64,000 bases of DNA from Gordionus sp. m RMFG-2023 (Eukaryota; Nematomorpha; Gordioida; Chordodea; Parachordodidae): the NCBI RefSeq assembly GCF_954871325.1, contig NC_088779.1, positions 3,164,846 to 3,228,845 on the forward strand. Direction: 5' to 3'. Each line of letters starts with the position of its first letter. Within the stretch, counting starts at the first letter, position 1. Under the pieces are notes generated by a model that saw nothing but the letters and a program-made list of their open reading frames with translations, was not told the DNA's origin and did no database searches. Positions 24,101 to 37,397 of the stretch are shown here, piece after piece. Both the position numbers and the translations under genes were made by a program.

Positions 24101-25184
24101 TAAAATAATTTTATATAATGAGTAATGAGAAGAAGGGAAAAAAAGACAAAAAAAAAATCATTATATTACTGAATTTTTGCCTAATAATCTTTGTTGACAA
24201 TAAATAATGCATAATTTCAACAACAAAAAAACATTCGAAAATTATATTAAAAGTTTTATTCAGTTAAACTAAGATATAATGAACCTTCAATCAAGTTACT
24301 TACCAATCACAGACAGGTGTCAGAAATGTGTCAATAATAAGAGAATCGTTCGGTATTGATATCATTAAATACTTCTTTTTTTTTATTTTTTGCCAAGTTA
24401 TTAAACTCTCGAAAAGCTAGTAGAATACATTTTTTTTGATCACCGGAAAAAAAAATATGTTTTTATAATTTATCATAATTTTTGTTAATTTTTTTTTAAA
24501 ATTTATACTACTTAACCCCCCCCCCCCCCCATTAATCTAAGCATTTTAATCGTAGCAATGGCCTTCCGTGAGCGTTTAAAATAGGCGCAGGCCTCTCGCG
24601 TGCACAGAAATAACTTGCATCCGATTTAAATATTTTGGATGGTTCTCTTCTCAGTGAGCGGTTCCCTCTCACTTAATCCGAGAGCAAATTACAAGATTTA
24701 TCTCCGACCAATGATATTCGACAACTTTTTTTTCCAAAGATTCTAATTCGATCCGAAATTTTTATTTATTAGTTTTGATTGGATTCAACATAAATAAAGA
24801 TTTTTTTTATTGGATATAAAAATAAAGATTTTTTATCGGCTCAAAAAAATATTCACGTTACACGTGTTAAATTTAACTTAACCTTTTTTTTTTAAATATA
24901 GGCCACAACATTTTATATAATATAAATTAATTTAAAATTATTCTTTTTAGAACCTGATTTTTTAGTGGGAATTTTTGAATCCTCATTTTCTATAACAACA
25001 CCTTTATCTTTGGCGAGAATTAGCACGTTGTTTGGGTTCTGTGGTTTACTGAAGGTTACAATATCTGTTTTTGCTTGCACTTATTTTTAAAAAATATAAA
25101 TAATTATTTATTTTCAATATTAAAGTTTAGAAATTAATTAACCCATCAAAGAAAGAATTAATTAACATTTTCAAAGATAATCAT
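15140..25184 (-). CDS. Gene A: secreted TSP1 / ADAMTS-like cysteine-rich mini-protein, 3'-most paralogue
   Basis: Exons on the minus strand: 24954-25079, 23965-24061, 22146-22197, 16552-16654, 16300-16489 and 15140-15215 (stop at 15140). All have GT-AG borders, and intron phases match genes B and C. Exon 3 has GWRFHGNCMGFEIPFQ and KKC. Exon 4 has NSGVC and DIFVPC. Exon 5 has SKEANDREC. Exon 6 has DSCKLQCRIRC, WECKN, VVNGT and TICINN. The last exon starts DGTRFTP. All ten cysteines of B and C are present. The spacing resembles a TSP1 repeat followed by an ADAMTS cysteine-rich domain; no metalloprotease is encoded. The expected signal exon is at about 25143-25184, but its frame does not stay open and its length breaks the phase, so either A uses another first exon or it has lost secretion. 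Intron 4 is 5.5 kb and holds a LINE and four MITEs. Confidence 0.75.
15405..15580 (+). mobile_element. LINE 3'-end fragment in gene A intron 6
   Basis: It matches the end of the larger LINE (21230-21400): both have AGAAGAACCTCGAGA followed by a CATAGC/ATCCTTAGAAGCTAA stretch and CAAAGAGCTA. This is a 5'-truncated insertion of the same family, antisense to gene A. Confidence 0.75.
15581..16299. other. Gene A intron 6, remaining part
   Basis: AT-rich intron DNA. The part 15840-16260 shares short blocks with the DNA just downstream of exon 6 in genes B (27480-27600) and C (42740-42900), which supports block duplication of whole genes, introns included. Confidence 0.45.
16756..16932. mobile_element. 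MITE family 1 copy in gene A intron 4
   Basis: Inverted arms with AAAAATGGCTAAACACAATATTTTAGCC and GGCTAAAATATTGAGTTATC surround the usual core (AAGCCTGTAGATTTTTAC). The tips are GCTTGTTAAGCGG and TCTTAACAACA. Confidence 0.7.
17220..17443. mobile_element. MITE family 1 copy in gene A intron 4
   Basis: Near full length: TAGTGTTGTTAAAAGGCTCG at the left and CTAACAACGCTA at the right. The arms GAGCCGATTTTTCGAAACGG / AAAAATCGCCTC pair with each other. Flanks ACTCAGCC and ACTCGCCC agree at six of eight positions, compatible with an aged 8-bp duplication. Confidence 0.8.
17893..18048. mobile_element. hAT-type MITE, family 2, second copy
   Basis: The ends are CAGAGTTGTTAAAGGATC and GTATCTTTTAACAACTATG, with GTATCTAGATA-like palindromes inside, as in the copy at 12.9 kb. 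Flanks GTAATTAG (17885-17892) and GTAATTAT (18049-18056) are an 8-bp duplication with one change. Confidence 0.88.
18056..18272. mobile_element. MITE family 1 copy, best-preserved palindrome
   Basis: Directly abuts the preceding MITE. The left arm GTTGTTAAACGGCTCG continues through TTTTGAGCCGATTTTTAAAA. The right arm AAAAATCGGCTCAAAACGAG ends in TTTTAACAATAC. The arms pair over about 50 bp, so the element could fold into one long hairpin. Confidence 0.85.
18530..21425 (+). mobile_element. Nearly complete RLE-type non-LTR retrotransposon (LINE)
   Basis: It lies antisense in intron 4 of gene A. In order: an N-terminal zinc finger (CPSCLKPIHL...HGPISNRCPHS) near 18705-18800; a spacer; then a reverse transcriptase at 19113-20144 with motif A KIDFSNAYN, motif B GIQQGDPLGS and motif C YIDDG, all catalytic residues kept. 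A stop at 20142 interrupts an otherwise open frame that resumes at once (LNQSKSE) and runs to 21197. The second part has the thumb region, a zinc knuckle (CSGC...GRHSLHC) and the restriction-like endonuclease box (RPDG, LVWDYSCID). After 21197 the C-terminal part is shortened compared with the fragment at 5.5 kb, then the tail SEEPREGFFLRQR is read. Frame changes occur near 18.86 and 19.15 kb. The family looks closest to R2/CRE-like RLE clades; I cannot assign the clade. Confidence 0.88.
21426..22145. other. Gene A intron 4, upstream part
   Basis: Extremely AT-rich. At 21990-22060 a CCGGGT/CCGGGC-rich patch resembles hAT subterminal repeats, but no matching second end is seen. Confidence 0.35.
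22556..22790. mobile_element. MITE family 1, variant subfamily
   Basis: The left end GTATTGTTAAAATAGC and right end ACGTTTAACAACACTTA are inverted. The arms carry CTATTAAGATTTTAGC and GACTTAAATCTTAAATC instead of the usual CTCAATATTTTAGCC. The same variant is the outer element at 9.07-9.69 kb. Confidence 0.65.
22791..23504. other. Gene A intron 3, AT-rich part
   Basis: No gene or recognised repeat; short frames here have no family resemblance. Confidence 0.35.
23505..23765. mobile_element. MITE family 4 (GAACCCGGGTT arms)
   Basis: About 260 bp in gene A intron 3. The left arm reads GGAATGTGAACCAGAACCCGG. The right arm, on the other strand, reads GGAGTGAACTTGAACCCGGG. No coding frame. Only one copy is seen here. 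Confidence 0.6.
24062..24953. other. Gene A intron 2
   Basis: AT-rich with a C run at 24516-24530 and a GC-richer block at 24545-24700 that I cannot assign. No coding frame is evident. Confidence 0.35.
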
Positions 25185-25289
25185 GTTCTTTAGTAAAAAA
25201 AAAAAATAATGTTTCACATTATATTTTCTAATTAATTGTTGCTAGCAATCTTATTAAGGTAAACTTTATTACTAATTACATGAAATCCG

Positions 25290-25744
25290 AAGCCAATTGG
25301 TGCTATGAACAGAAATGATAATAATATGAGAGAAGAGAACCAAAATGTATATAAACAACTCATCTTCATTTAAATGATGGTCATAATAATTAGCCAAATT
25401 GGATATACCAGATTTTAAGAGAAAAGGGTCAAGATAAGGGCTAGAATCAATAAATTTTTAATATAATTGAGACTTTGAGACGAGAGTCCAGATGTCTTTG
25501 ATTAGATAGAAAAGTTTGGTAAAGAATCAGAAAACTAAAATTGTTTCCTACAAAAGTTTTCGATGGAAACCCGGATCTGATCACTAATTTAATGGTTTTT
25601 AAGCAATTGAGTCGAGCAAATAGCAAGGAACCTCCAGGCAATAATAGTATCTTTGCGATTAAGGAAAACATATTGAGGTTGGGAGTAGTTGGATATATTG
25701 AATGTGGGGACATTGGGCAATGTAGGGCCAATTTTATTTTCTAA
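25290..25744. repeat. Repeat shared with 41400-41970
   Basis: It shares GAAATGATAATAATATGAG, TTTTCGATGGAAA..., CTGATCAC and an AGGAACCTCC/AGGAGCTCCC stretch with a region just 3' of gene C. Here it lies between A and B, just 3' of B, so it appears to be part of the duplicated gene block. A 67-codon plus-strand frame (25541-25744) containing VFDGNPDLITN is open here and only partly open in the other copy. It may be a relic of a mobile element; not resolved. Confidence 0.5.
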
Positions 25745-26009
25745 TCATTTTTTTTATAGTAGGTCCAATTATATTTTATTTTTAAAAAAAAACTCATTCA
25801 ATTGAACATTCCGTAAGATGAGCTATTTATCAAATTGCGAGGATGACAATTTTATAACGCTTAAAATTTGGTTAAAGGTGGTTTTCCTTCGAAAGTTGAA
25901 GTTATATATTTTGATAAAAATATTAATTGAATAAATTAACCCTCAAAAAGTTGTAAAATGGAAGGAAAAGTGAATTTACCGTGCATTTGTACATATATAT
26001 ACACCATTG

Positions 26010-26605
26010 TAGTATTGTCAAACGGCTCGTTTTGAGCCGATTTTTTAAAAAGGGCTAACTCAATATTTCACCCAGAAGACTTTTACACAAGCCTGAAGAT
26101 TTTTGATTGTAGAAGGAACAAAGGATCTGTTCGGCTAACTCAATATCATCCAGAAGACTATTACACAAGCCTGAAGATTTTTGATTGTAGAAGGAACAAA
26201 GGATCTGTTCGGCTAACTCAATATTTCATCCAGAAGACTATTACACAAGCCTGAAGATTTTTGCTTGTAGAAGGAACAAAGGATCTGTTCGGTTAACTCA
26301 ATATTTTATCCAGAAGACTATTACACAAGCCTGAAGATTTTTGATTGTAAAAGGAACAAAGGATCTGTTCGGCTAACTCAATATTTCATCCAGAATACTA
26401 TTACACAAGCCTGAAGATTTTTGCTAGTAGAAGGAACAAAGGATCTGTTCGGCTAACTCAATATTTCATCCAGAAGACTATTACACAAGCCTAAAGATTT
26501 TTGATTGTAGAAGGAACAAAGGATCTATTCGCCAAATCTCGAGACTTAGGGGAATATTTTTCTGGTTAAAATATTGAGTTAACCATTTTTTTTTAAAAAT
26601 TGAAA
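26010..26605. mobile_element. MITE family 1 copy expanded by six 80-bp tandem repeats
   Basis: It begins TAGTATTGTCAAACGGCTCG and ends in the other arm near 26600 (GGTTAAAATATTGAGTTAACC). Between them an 80-bp unit starting GGCTAACTCAATATTTCATC is repeated at 26053, 26133, 26211, 26291, 26371 and 26451, with only a few differences between units. The unit covers the inner end of the left arm plus the core, so the expansion took place inside the element. It lies between genes A and B. Confidence 0.9.
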
Positions 26606-26654
26606 TTAAAAAAGTATATTTTAAAAAAATAATACAAATAAGGATGTATTAAAA

Positions 26655-26880
26655 AAAAATTAAATATAAAAACCTCTCCATAATTCTGCCATCGAAAAGG
26701 CAGAAATCATCCTTAAAAAAAAATACAAATACGCTGGCCTCACCAACACTGCGTTCATACCAAACCAATATCCTAGGCATTTTCTGCAGTGAATTTATCA
26801 TTAAAATCATAGGGATAAAAGAATGAGAAAAATCTCGGCGGACCCCAATGAATGATTTTCCCTTGAGAAGCCTCTTCAAT
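26655..26880. repeat. Dispersed repeat fragment
   Basis: It shares CTCACCAACAC, TTCATACCAA and CGAAAAGGCAGAAATC-like words with 52010-52100. Family not recognised; no open frame of interest. Confidence 0.45.
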
Positions 26881-27010
26881 TTTTCTAAGCATTCACTTCT
26901 TCTCTAGGGATGATTTTTACCCTTTTTTTTAAATATTTTTTTTTTCCTTATCAGCAGATTATAATACATAATTTTTAATATATTCATATTTGTTTTTTTT
27001 AAAATAAATT

Positions 27011-30000
27011 TTAAAAAACAGAGAAAATAATATATAGTAAAAAAGGTTGTGTTTCATTATTTTTGTTACGTTCTTTATCTTCGACTAATTCTTGTTGTAT
27101 CGGCGTAAATTTTGTTCCATCCCTAATAAATTAGTATTTTAATTTTTTTTTTTTAAAGTTTTTTTTTAAGGCTCTCTCTAAAATATCAACAACAAAAAAA
27201 TAAAATAAATTAGCAAACTTTTCGAAATTTTAAAATTAAAATATTAAATAAGCTATTTAAGATGTAAAAAAATAAAAACATGTCCTAAATATAATTCCAT
27301 TTCCTAAATTTTACATGACATTTGGGGAGAGTTTTTGAAACTTTTTAGGAATTATATTTAAAAAGATTTTTGGACATAGCTTAAAAGTATAAATATCTCC
27401 GAAAAATAAAAATGGTAACGCCATATTTTTGGAATGAATATAAAATCAAACCAGACTCAAATTAAAATTAAGGCCCGTGGATGTTTTTAAGTAGAGATAT
27501 TTATGACTCGAAGGCCAAACACATATCACACATATCGGGTTAATAAAAAGGTTGGGAAATTTGAAGAAAAAAAAATTATAACTGTCTGGATTAAATTATG
27601 GGCTAGACCGCCATGAGAAAACGGCGGGGGGGGAGGGAAAATACATGTTGGACCATGCCCGACCTAGTCTGATAAATAATCGCTAGTGACAAATTATCTA
27701 ACTTGGATAATCTGTGCGGTTCGTTATTTAAGCATATAGTGTTATTGGACAACCGGGTACCAAATACCACAAATTCGTTCTCCAAGTATTCATCGAAGTC
27801 AGGATCAGTCGTTAGGTTTTTACATGCCGAAATTTGGTTGTCATTAACATAATATTTACATCTAATTTTACATTGGAGTTTGCAAGAGTCTTTACCTATA
27901 AAACAAAAAATGATAAAATTAAAGATAAAGTGGTGTGGTGGGAGTTCAGATTTAAATGTATATATTATTTTTTTATACTTAGAATAGATACGTAGATTCT
28001 TTGCTCATATTCTTTCTCCTCAAGGATATCATTGCACTTTCTAGTGTTAGCTGCTTTCGACGTTACCGCTGACAAATTTTTCTAAAGTTAATATTTTATA
28101 TAAAATTAGGTAAAACAGATTTCCCTTGCTTTATAATTTATGGTATCTTATAATTTAGACCTACAAACATTTTTTTTTCATCTTCTCATTTTATCATTCA
28201 TTTTTAGTAGAGTAGATCCCAAGAGTCTTCACTACAGCGATCTGGAGTTTGAGCCAAGGGTATAAGGTTAAAAGATAGCAAAGCCAAAAATTATGAGGGG
28301 TGCAAATTATCATTATTTAAGCGTTTTCTTAGTATAGTTGAAAGAGAATTTCCCTATCTTAAGGCTATGTCCTAAATATCAATACTGAGTGGCACAATTT
28401 GCGAGTTAAAAATTTTACGATTCCTAATAAAACTTTAATCTTTCTATCATTTAAAGTTTTGTTAATTTGCGTAATTATTGCAACAACAATGACGAGCGTA
28501 TATCAACTGATGGAAAATATAAGAGCACATAGAGATATCTATGGTGCAATATCGGCTTAAAATATTAGGATGAGACATATAATTAGTAAATTCACATCAA
28601 ACATTTTCAAATGATTCGGGACATGTTACGAATATCTCAAAACTCACGAAGGTTGGGCATTTAGTCTAACTTTTGAGTAATTTTTTATTTTAGTTTAGGT
28701 CATATGGTAATAAGTGGAAATTTTAACATATTTTAAAACTACTTCTTATACAATAATATATAACTCTATATTGTTTTGGTTTTATTTTTATCATAATGGT
28801 TGTTACAAAAAACTTAATATTTTTTTTAGAAACGCTAAATTACTAAGTAAGAATTCTCAACCACGAAAATGCTTTGGTATGGGCTTTATCCCTAGTTATT
28901 CAAGCTCCATAACAAACGCAAATTATAAATTAAGAATTTTAATATTTTGGTGTATACACAAAACAAATTTTTTATTTGATATTTTTTAAAAAAACATAAA
29001 AAACAAAAATTAATACTTCTAATTTGGATTAAAATAAACGTTCAATATTTCACTTACGTTACACGGGACGAATACAACCATCTTACCATTGCAAACACCG
29101 GAATTGTTACTAAAATATTAATTTTTGTTAAATGTATAATTTATTAATATATATATTATCTAGTATTGCTATTATTTAAAAGGGTTCGTTTTATTGATAA
29201 CCCTGGGTATTTTGGTTTAAAGTCGCAAACCCTTACTTGGAGAGCAGATAAAGATAAATATCAATCAGACTTTAGCGCATGTTGAAAAAAAACTGATAAA
29301 ATCCTGAATTATAAAGATTATTCTATCTCCCTATTTCTTGTTATCGTTAAAATTATATTTAAAAAAAAATAATCAGATAATAAACATACACAACATGAAT
29401 ATCATATTTTTAAATATTCAAAAAATTGATAAAAATAATAATTTTTTTTCCAAAAAACATTATAAATGCAAAATCGTTTTTAAAGATGGTTAACAGCATT
29501 TTATCTAGAAAAATTACGCAGCCTGATGATTTTGCTAATAGGCGACACAAATGCTTGGGACATCTATAAATAAAATCTTGAATCTCAAATTTTTCTGGCT
29601 AAAACATTGATTCAGCCGTTTTGTAAAATACGGTCCAAATGGGAACGATTTTGCAGCGATACATTTACTTAATTATATTATTTAATTAATACGGTCTTAA
29701 AAATACACGGGGTTTCGATGTATGAGTTTCTCTATAAATAACTTGTTAAATTAGTTTTGGCAGAAAGTATTCGATACAAAAGCCATTCGCTATAATAAAC
29801 ATTCGCGATAAAAGTTTCGCGAAAAAAGGTATTTACGCGATATTCGCCTAAAGTGACATGGGACTCTAATGTTCCTAGCCATAAAATGGTCATAGTCTGT
29901 AAGAATTTCAATCGACGATTTAAGTTATTTAAATGATAAAGTTAACGTTCACATTTGTCGCGATCATTAAGATATCGAAAATTAGGTTTTTCAGCCTGTT

Positions 30001-33000
30001 GCATTAAGATAGAAAGGAATGTATTTTTTATATGATTAATTGACAGTGACAAGTATAAATTATAAGATATAACTCACGATATATTTTTATAAAATCCTAA
30101 ATATAAAACAAGGATCATAATTATTACCGGATTTCTATGCATTTCATCATTTGAAAAGGAATCTCAAATCCCATGCAATCGCCATAGGATTGCCAGCTAA
30201 TCCCGGTATCAACTTTTATAAAAAAAGAAAAAGAAGATATTACAATTCATGAAAACAATTAAACAATATAATAGGAAAAATTTATTTTATATATATATAT
30301 ATATATATATAATTTTAAATATTTCTTATCATTGCCATTAATTTATGAAATACTGTATTTTAAGTATCCCCTTTAATTATGCAATTATTTATCAGGAGAG
30401 GAGAGGAGAGGAGAGGAGAGGAGAGGAGAGGAGAGGAGAGGAGAGGAGAGGAGAGGAGAGGAGAGGAGAGGAGAGGAGAGGAGAGGAGAGGAGAGGAGAG
30501 GAGAGGAGAGGAGAGGAGAGGAGAGGAGAGGAGAGGAGAGGAGAGGAGAGGAGAGGAGAGGAGAGGAGAGGAGAGGAGAGGAGAGGAGAGGAGAGGAGAG
30601 GAGAGGAGAGGAGAGGAGAGGAGAGGAGAGGAGAGGAGAGGAGAGGAGAGGAGAGGAGAGGAGAGGAGAGGAGAGGAGAGGAGAGGAGAGGAGAGGAGAG
30701 GAGAGGAGAGGAGAGGAGAGGAGAGGAGAGGAGAGGAGAGGAGAGGAGAGGAGAGGAGAGGAGAGGAGAGGAGGAGAGAGAGGAGAGGAGAGGAGAGGAG
30801 GAGGAGAGGAGAGGAGAGGAGAGGAGAGGAGAGAAGAGAAGAGAAGAGAAGAGAAGAGAAGAGAAGAGAAGAGAAGAGAAGAGAAGAGAAGAGAAGAGAA
30901 GAGAAGAGAAGAGAAGAGAAGAGAAGAGAAGAGAAGAGAAGAGAAGAGAAGAGAAGAGAAGAGAAGAGAAGAGAAGAGAACACTTAGCATATTATAATAA
31001 TATTCATTATCATTATTATGGAACAAGTTGTAAATATATCATGTGAAGTTAATTTTAAAGATGTCTTACAAAACAGGAAATTTAATTCTGGTTTCTATTT
31101 TGTTGCCTTTTGTCGATTAAATCAATAAATAAAGGAGATAATAACAATTATATTATAATAATTTTAGTCATTATATTAATAGTTTATTGTTACATTAGTT
31201 TTAAAGTTATATGTCAATTTTTAGCATATCGAATTTACATCTCTTTTAGATTCACATAGGAGATTTGTATATCATATGAATTAAAATAAATAGCCTGTCG
31301 TGGTATAAGAACCTGTCCTTAAAAGTGGAGGATTCGATGGTTTTTGTCAAAAAAATATATTAAAACTTTTAAAAGATATATCTTCCTTTATATCCATATA
31401 AAAATAAATTAAATTATTTATTTTTGTATAATAATTTATTTTTTCCTATCTTTGCATTTTTTTTTTAAAAATTAACGTTGGGTATTTAGAGTTAGACAAC
31501 TTATAAAGACTAAATAAAACATTTAAAATATAAATTATAAAATTTTTTTATAATTTTTTTTTACTTGTAGATTATGTATTATGTGTATACGTATTTATAC
31601 AGAGAATTATAAAAAAAATTAATAAATATTTAAACAAAGTGTTAATTTTGAGTTCAATAAATCTTTATATTCCCCCAAACCAGGACTCAGAACCTGAAAC
31701 TGAACACAAATTTTGAATGATAAAGATACGTAGGTTTTTATGACGAAGCTCTTCACACAAGATTGGGGACTTCCTCTACGATTAAAATGTATATTTGATA
31801 TGTAATCAGGAATTTTATTTTGGTTCTTACCATCCTGCCGAATTTTCCTCTGGTTGCACTTTTCACAGCTACATTTACTTTATTTCATTTGTCGGAAGTG
31901 TCACTCTCCTTATAATATCAGATACAAGTAGGCTTGTGTGAAGAGATTACCGTTTTAACTAAGAAAATCCCATTGTTGTACTAAGCCTCTACATTACAAG
32001 ATATTCATTGGAAGCAAAATCCCCCCTCAAACACCTACCTACCCCTTTTAAGATAATGATAATTTCCTTCATACATTTTAAAATGGAATAGCTTAGCGAA
32101 TGTATATTTGCAATTACTGAGCACCGTGGGGATCATATTTTAAATTATTTTCCACATTTTTTTTAAATTCTTTTTTTGAGGGAAAATTTTAAAAATATAA
32201 TGTATTTGAAAACATAATAAATTTAAATCCATTAATTTCCGATTATTTTTATCCTTTTCAAATTTAAATTAAAGGGGAAAAATTAACATTTTAAAAATTA
32301 TTTTTAGAAATTGATTAAATCTTAAAGGCGGTGCCCTTGTTTTCATCTTATTCCTAAACAGTCGTCTCTTTAGCCGGTTATATATCTTTCTCTAAAGAGT
32401 CAAAGAGACTATTTAGATTTATGTAACGGCTTACAAGTCTTTGTTTTATATGTATGCCAATAATATAACAAATAGTTTAATGTACAAACTTAAAACAACA
32501 TCAAATTAAGGTATCCTAGGCTAAACAGAAAAAAGCTTCAAAATAAGATGGGACCAAGGTCTATTAATTTTTTATTTTTTAAATGTATATTAAAACTTGT
32601 TTGAGTAAGTCATGTTATATCTAATGTATTTATATTATATTATAATTAAATGGGCATAATATATCTCCAAGAAAGTTTTTATTTCATTTTAAAAATTTTC
32701 ATAAAAATCAAACAAAAATATTCTGAGATCATTGCAAGTAAATTCTATAAATTTAGTTAAGATATTCCGAGGTAAATTGAAATTTAACGTATTATATTAT
32801 ATATAATCGTCAAATTATTATGCTCAAATAACATAAGTTTTTCCCAAAGAATAAATTTCAAAAAATAAATGCTAAAAAAGTGAGTATTTTTTTTAGCAAA
32901 GAAATACAAAATAAATTATTATTATAAGATTCTATGTTAGACTTATAGCGTAAAATGGAATTCCAATGCTAATTTAATCCGGGATATATTATATATTGAT

Positions 33001-33286
33001 TAATATGTAACTTTCAAAGTAAAATGTAATAAAATTTATAAAAAAATTTTTTTAGAACCTGATTTTATAGCTGAAATATCTGAATTCGCATTTTCTAAAA
33101 TACCTTGATGTTTGTCAATATGTCCGTTATTTATATTCTGAGCTTTATTAGGGAAGAGAATCGCAGTTTTTACTTGAGCTATTTTTAAAAAATTTAATTT
33201 TATTAAAATAAAAAATTATTTTTTTTATTAAAGGATTAATTACCCAACGAGAAAGAAAAAATAAGGAATATTTCGAAGATGATCAT
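27011..33286 (-). CDS. Gene B: secreted TSP1 / ADAMTS-like cysteine-rich mini-protein, middle paralogue
   Basis: Seven exons: 33244-33286, 33059-33178, 30128-30212, 29058-29109, 27979-28081, 27703-27895 and 27011-27122. All introns are GT-AG, in phases 1,1,2,0,1,2, and the model sums to 235 residues. Exon 1 is a signal peptide (MIIFEIFLIFSFSL; two in-frame upstream ATGs are possible). Exon 2 is a polar linker (QVKTAILFPNKAQN). Exons 3-4 carry W...GDC...MKC and NSGVC...VFVPC. Exon 5 has RKCNDIL. Exon 6 has DSCKLQCKIRC, SACKN, VVFGT and TICLNN. Exon 7 starts DGTKFTP. Ten cysteines match A and C. The order fits a TSP1 repeat plus ADAMTS cysteine-rich domain without protease or disintegrin. Reading through the exon 6 donor would give an alternative tail ending at 27603. 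Intron 2 contains a 588-bp satellite. Confidence 0.85.
29479..29668. mobile_element. MITE family 1 copy in gene B intron 3
   Basis: Arms (TTTAAAGATGGTTAACAGCATTTTATC and GGCTAAAACATTGATTCAGCCG) and the core (GCCTGATGATTTTGCT) are recognisable. The tips are worn. Confidence 0.6.
30394..30981. repeat. Pentamer satellite (AGGAG)n changing to (AAGAG)n
   Basis: About 440 bp of AGGAG units, a short disturbed patch at 30772-30832, then about 150 bp of AAGAG units. It lies in intron 2 of gene B. On the transcribed (minus) strand it is an unbroken pyrimidine tract ending about 180 nt before the exon 3 acceptor. The long open frames over it in several readings are artefacts of the repeat. Confidence 0.97.
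30982..33058. other. Gene B intron 2, remaining part
   Basis: AT-rich intron DNA. At about 31297 a short TCGTGGTATAAG...GGATTCGATGG stretch is weakly tRNA-like. Nothing else is recognised. Confidence 0.35.
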
Positions 33287-34346
33287 GTTCATGTTCATTG
33301 GCAAAACAAAATATATTTTATTTGAAAAAAAAACAAGTTTAAAAAGAAAATTAATATTATTAAACAAGAAATTTATTTTTTGAGAAATTAACGCATATAC
33401 ACTACACTTACATTTCACAAGCTAAATATCTTTAAATTTAAGTACATTAGGTCATACCCAAATTGAATAACAAACAAAATATAAAAAATTAATCTAAAAA
33501 AATTATTATTATTTCTTAAATATTATAGCTTAGTAAAACAAAAAAAAATATCCAATTATCTTCTGTACTTAAAACGAAATGTTAAGTAAAATATTAGTAT
33601 TATTATATTATAGGTAATTCTAATTTTGGTTCGGCAATTTCAAAGCAAATAAAAATCATAATCTCTTAAGAGATTGCAAAGTTGATTTAGGTTATATTTA
33701 TATTTTTGTAGTTTAAAAAAAACAGAATCCATTTCGTATTCTGTTATGAGAATGAACTAGAATTTATTTAGCATCTGCTTACTAATTTGATCAATATAAT
33801 ATGCTTAAAACTTTAAATTTATAACTTTTTTAAAGCTATTAAAACGTTTCCGCTAGAATGTTTTATTAATGCATAAGTCTTAAGAGGTTTGAGGGCATAA
33901 TGTTGAAGGATAGAAAAATCTAAAATAGAATGATGCAAAAATAGTGAATGTCGAGCCTTTGATGTTTAATTTTTTTTATCTTATACTTATTAATTGTATT
34001 AATGACCAATAATTGTCAAATAACAGGAGATATTATATAATATATTTAAAAACATACTATTTAATAAAAAAAATTTAGCTAATGAAGGAATAATATTTTT
34101 ATAAATCTGTTATTTCAAAATCAAAATTTTAGGATTGTAAAACATTCAAATTTAGAAGCCAATGAGTTTCTAGCTATACTCATCCGGTATCAAATGTGGA
34201 TTGATTAGAAGTTGAATGAATTCAGATAAAGGAGGAGCAGGGCTTGGCAGTAAGCGAAAAAATATGAGCATGGGAGGGGGGGGGGTGGATAGGGTGGAAG
34301 ATGATAAGATGATGATCATAAAATGGGAAAGGGGGTTTAAAGTGGG
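33287..34346. other. Upstream region of gene B
   Basis: AT-rich. It shares blocks with the upstream region of gene C (47180-47560), for example CAAACAAAATATAAAA and ATAAAAATCATAATCTCTTAAG, so the duplicated block includes upstream DNA and probably the promoter. No core promoter motif can be fixed by eye. Confidence 0.45.
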
Positions 34347-36837
<2,491 letters not shown>

Positions 36838-37397
36838 TATCTTTTTTATCATAACTATTGATATGATTTTCAATTTTTGAATATTGATTAACATGTAATC
36901 TATAAATATAAATTTATAAATTAAATCAAAATATATTTTATAAAAATCAACTTTATTTTTAACTGCTAATCTAAAACATCAAATTATTAAGGTAGATTTT
37001 TTAAATAAGAAATTGACAAATATTTAATGAGCAGTATAAATATCTTTTTAGGTACTTTATTTTTTTTTATTTTTGTAAATTTTTTTATTATTTTGTTTTA
37101 CTTATTTTATTAATATAAAATAAATAATTATTTTCCAAGTTTATTGTTCAAAATAAAATAAGAAAAAATCAAATTAAGATTAAATAAAATATAAATTTTA
37201 CCATAACAAAATGTATATTTTTAATTTGGATGTTACAATTCAATTTAAAAAAATACTTTAAATTTAGAAAAAAAATGTATAAAAAGGAGGTTGAACAAGT
37301 AATGAGAAAATTAAAATAAATATTAAAATATAAAAAAGCATCATATCTGACAACCCAAGCTCAACTAATATAATGAATTGCCCAAAAATAATTAAAA

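Noticed and set aside
26053-26530. CRISPR-like array
   Set aside because: The six 80-bp units are contiguous with no unique spacers, lie inside a MITE, and the genome is eukaryotic.
27603-27785. Separate 60-residue minus-strand gene
   Set aside because: Its first two-thirds are the end of exon 6 of gene B; the rest is read-through past a splice donor that is conserved in position in A and C.
28714-28989. 91-codon plus-strand ORF
   Set aside because: Lies in an intron of gene B, rich in Phe/Ile/Tyr, no family resemblance.
30345-31046. Long open frames (200-233 codons) on both strands
   Set aside because: They are translations of the AGGAG/AAGAG satellite; a pentamer array without stops is open in several frames.
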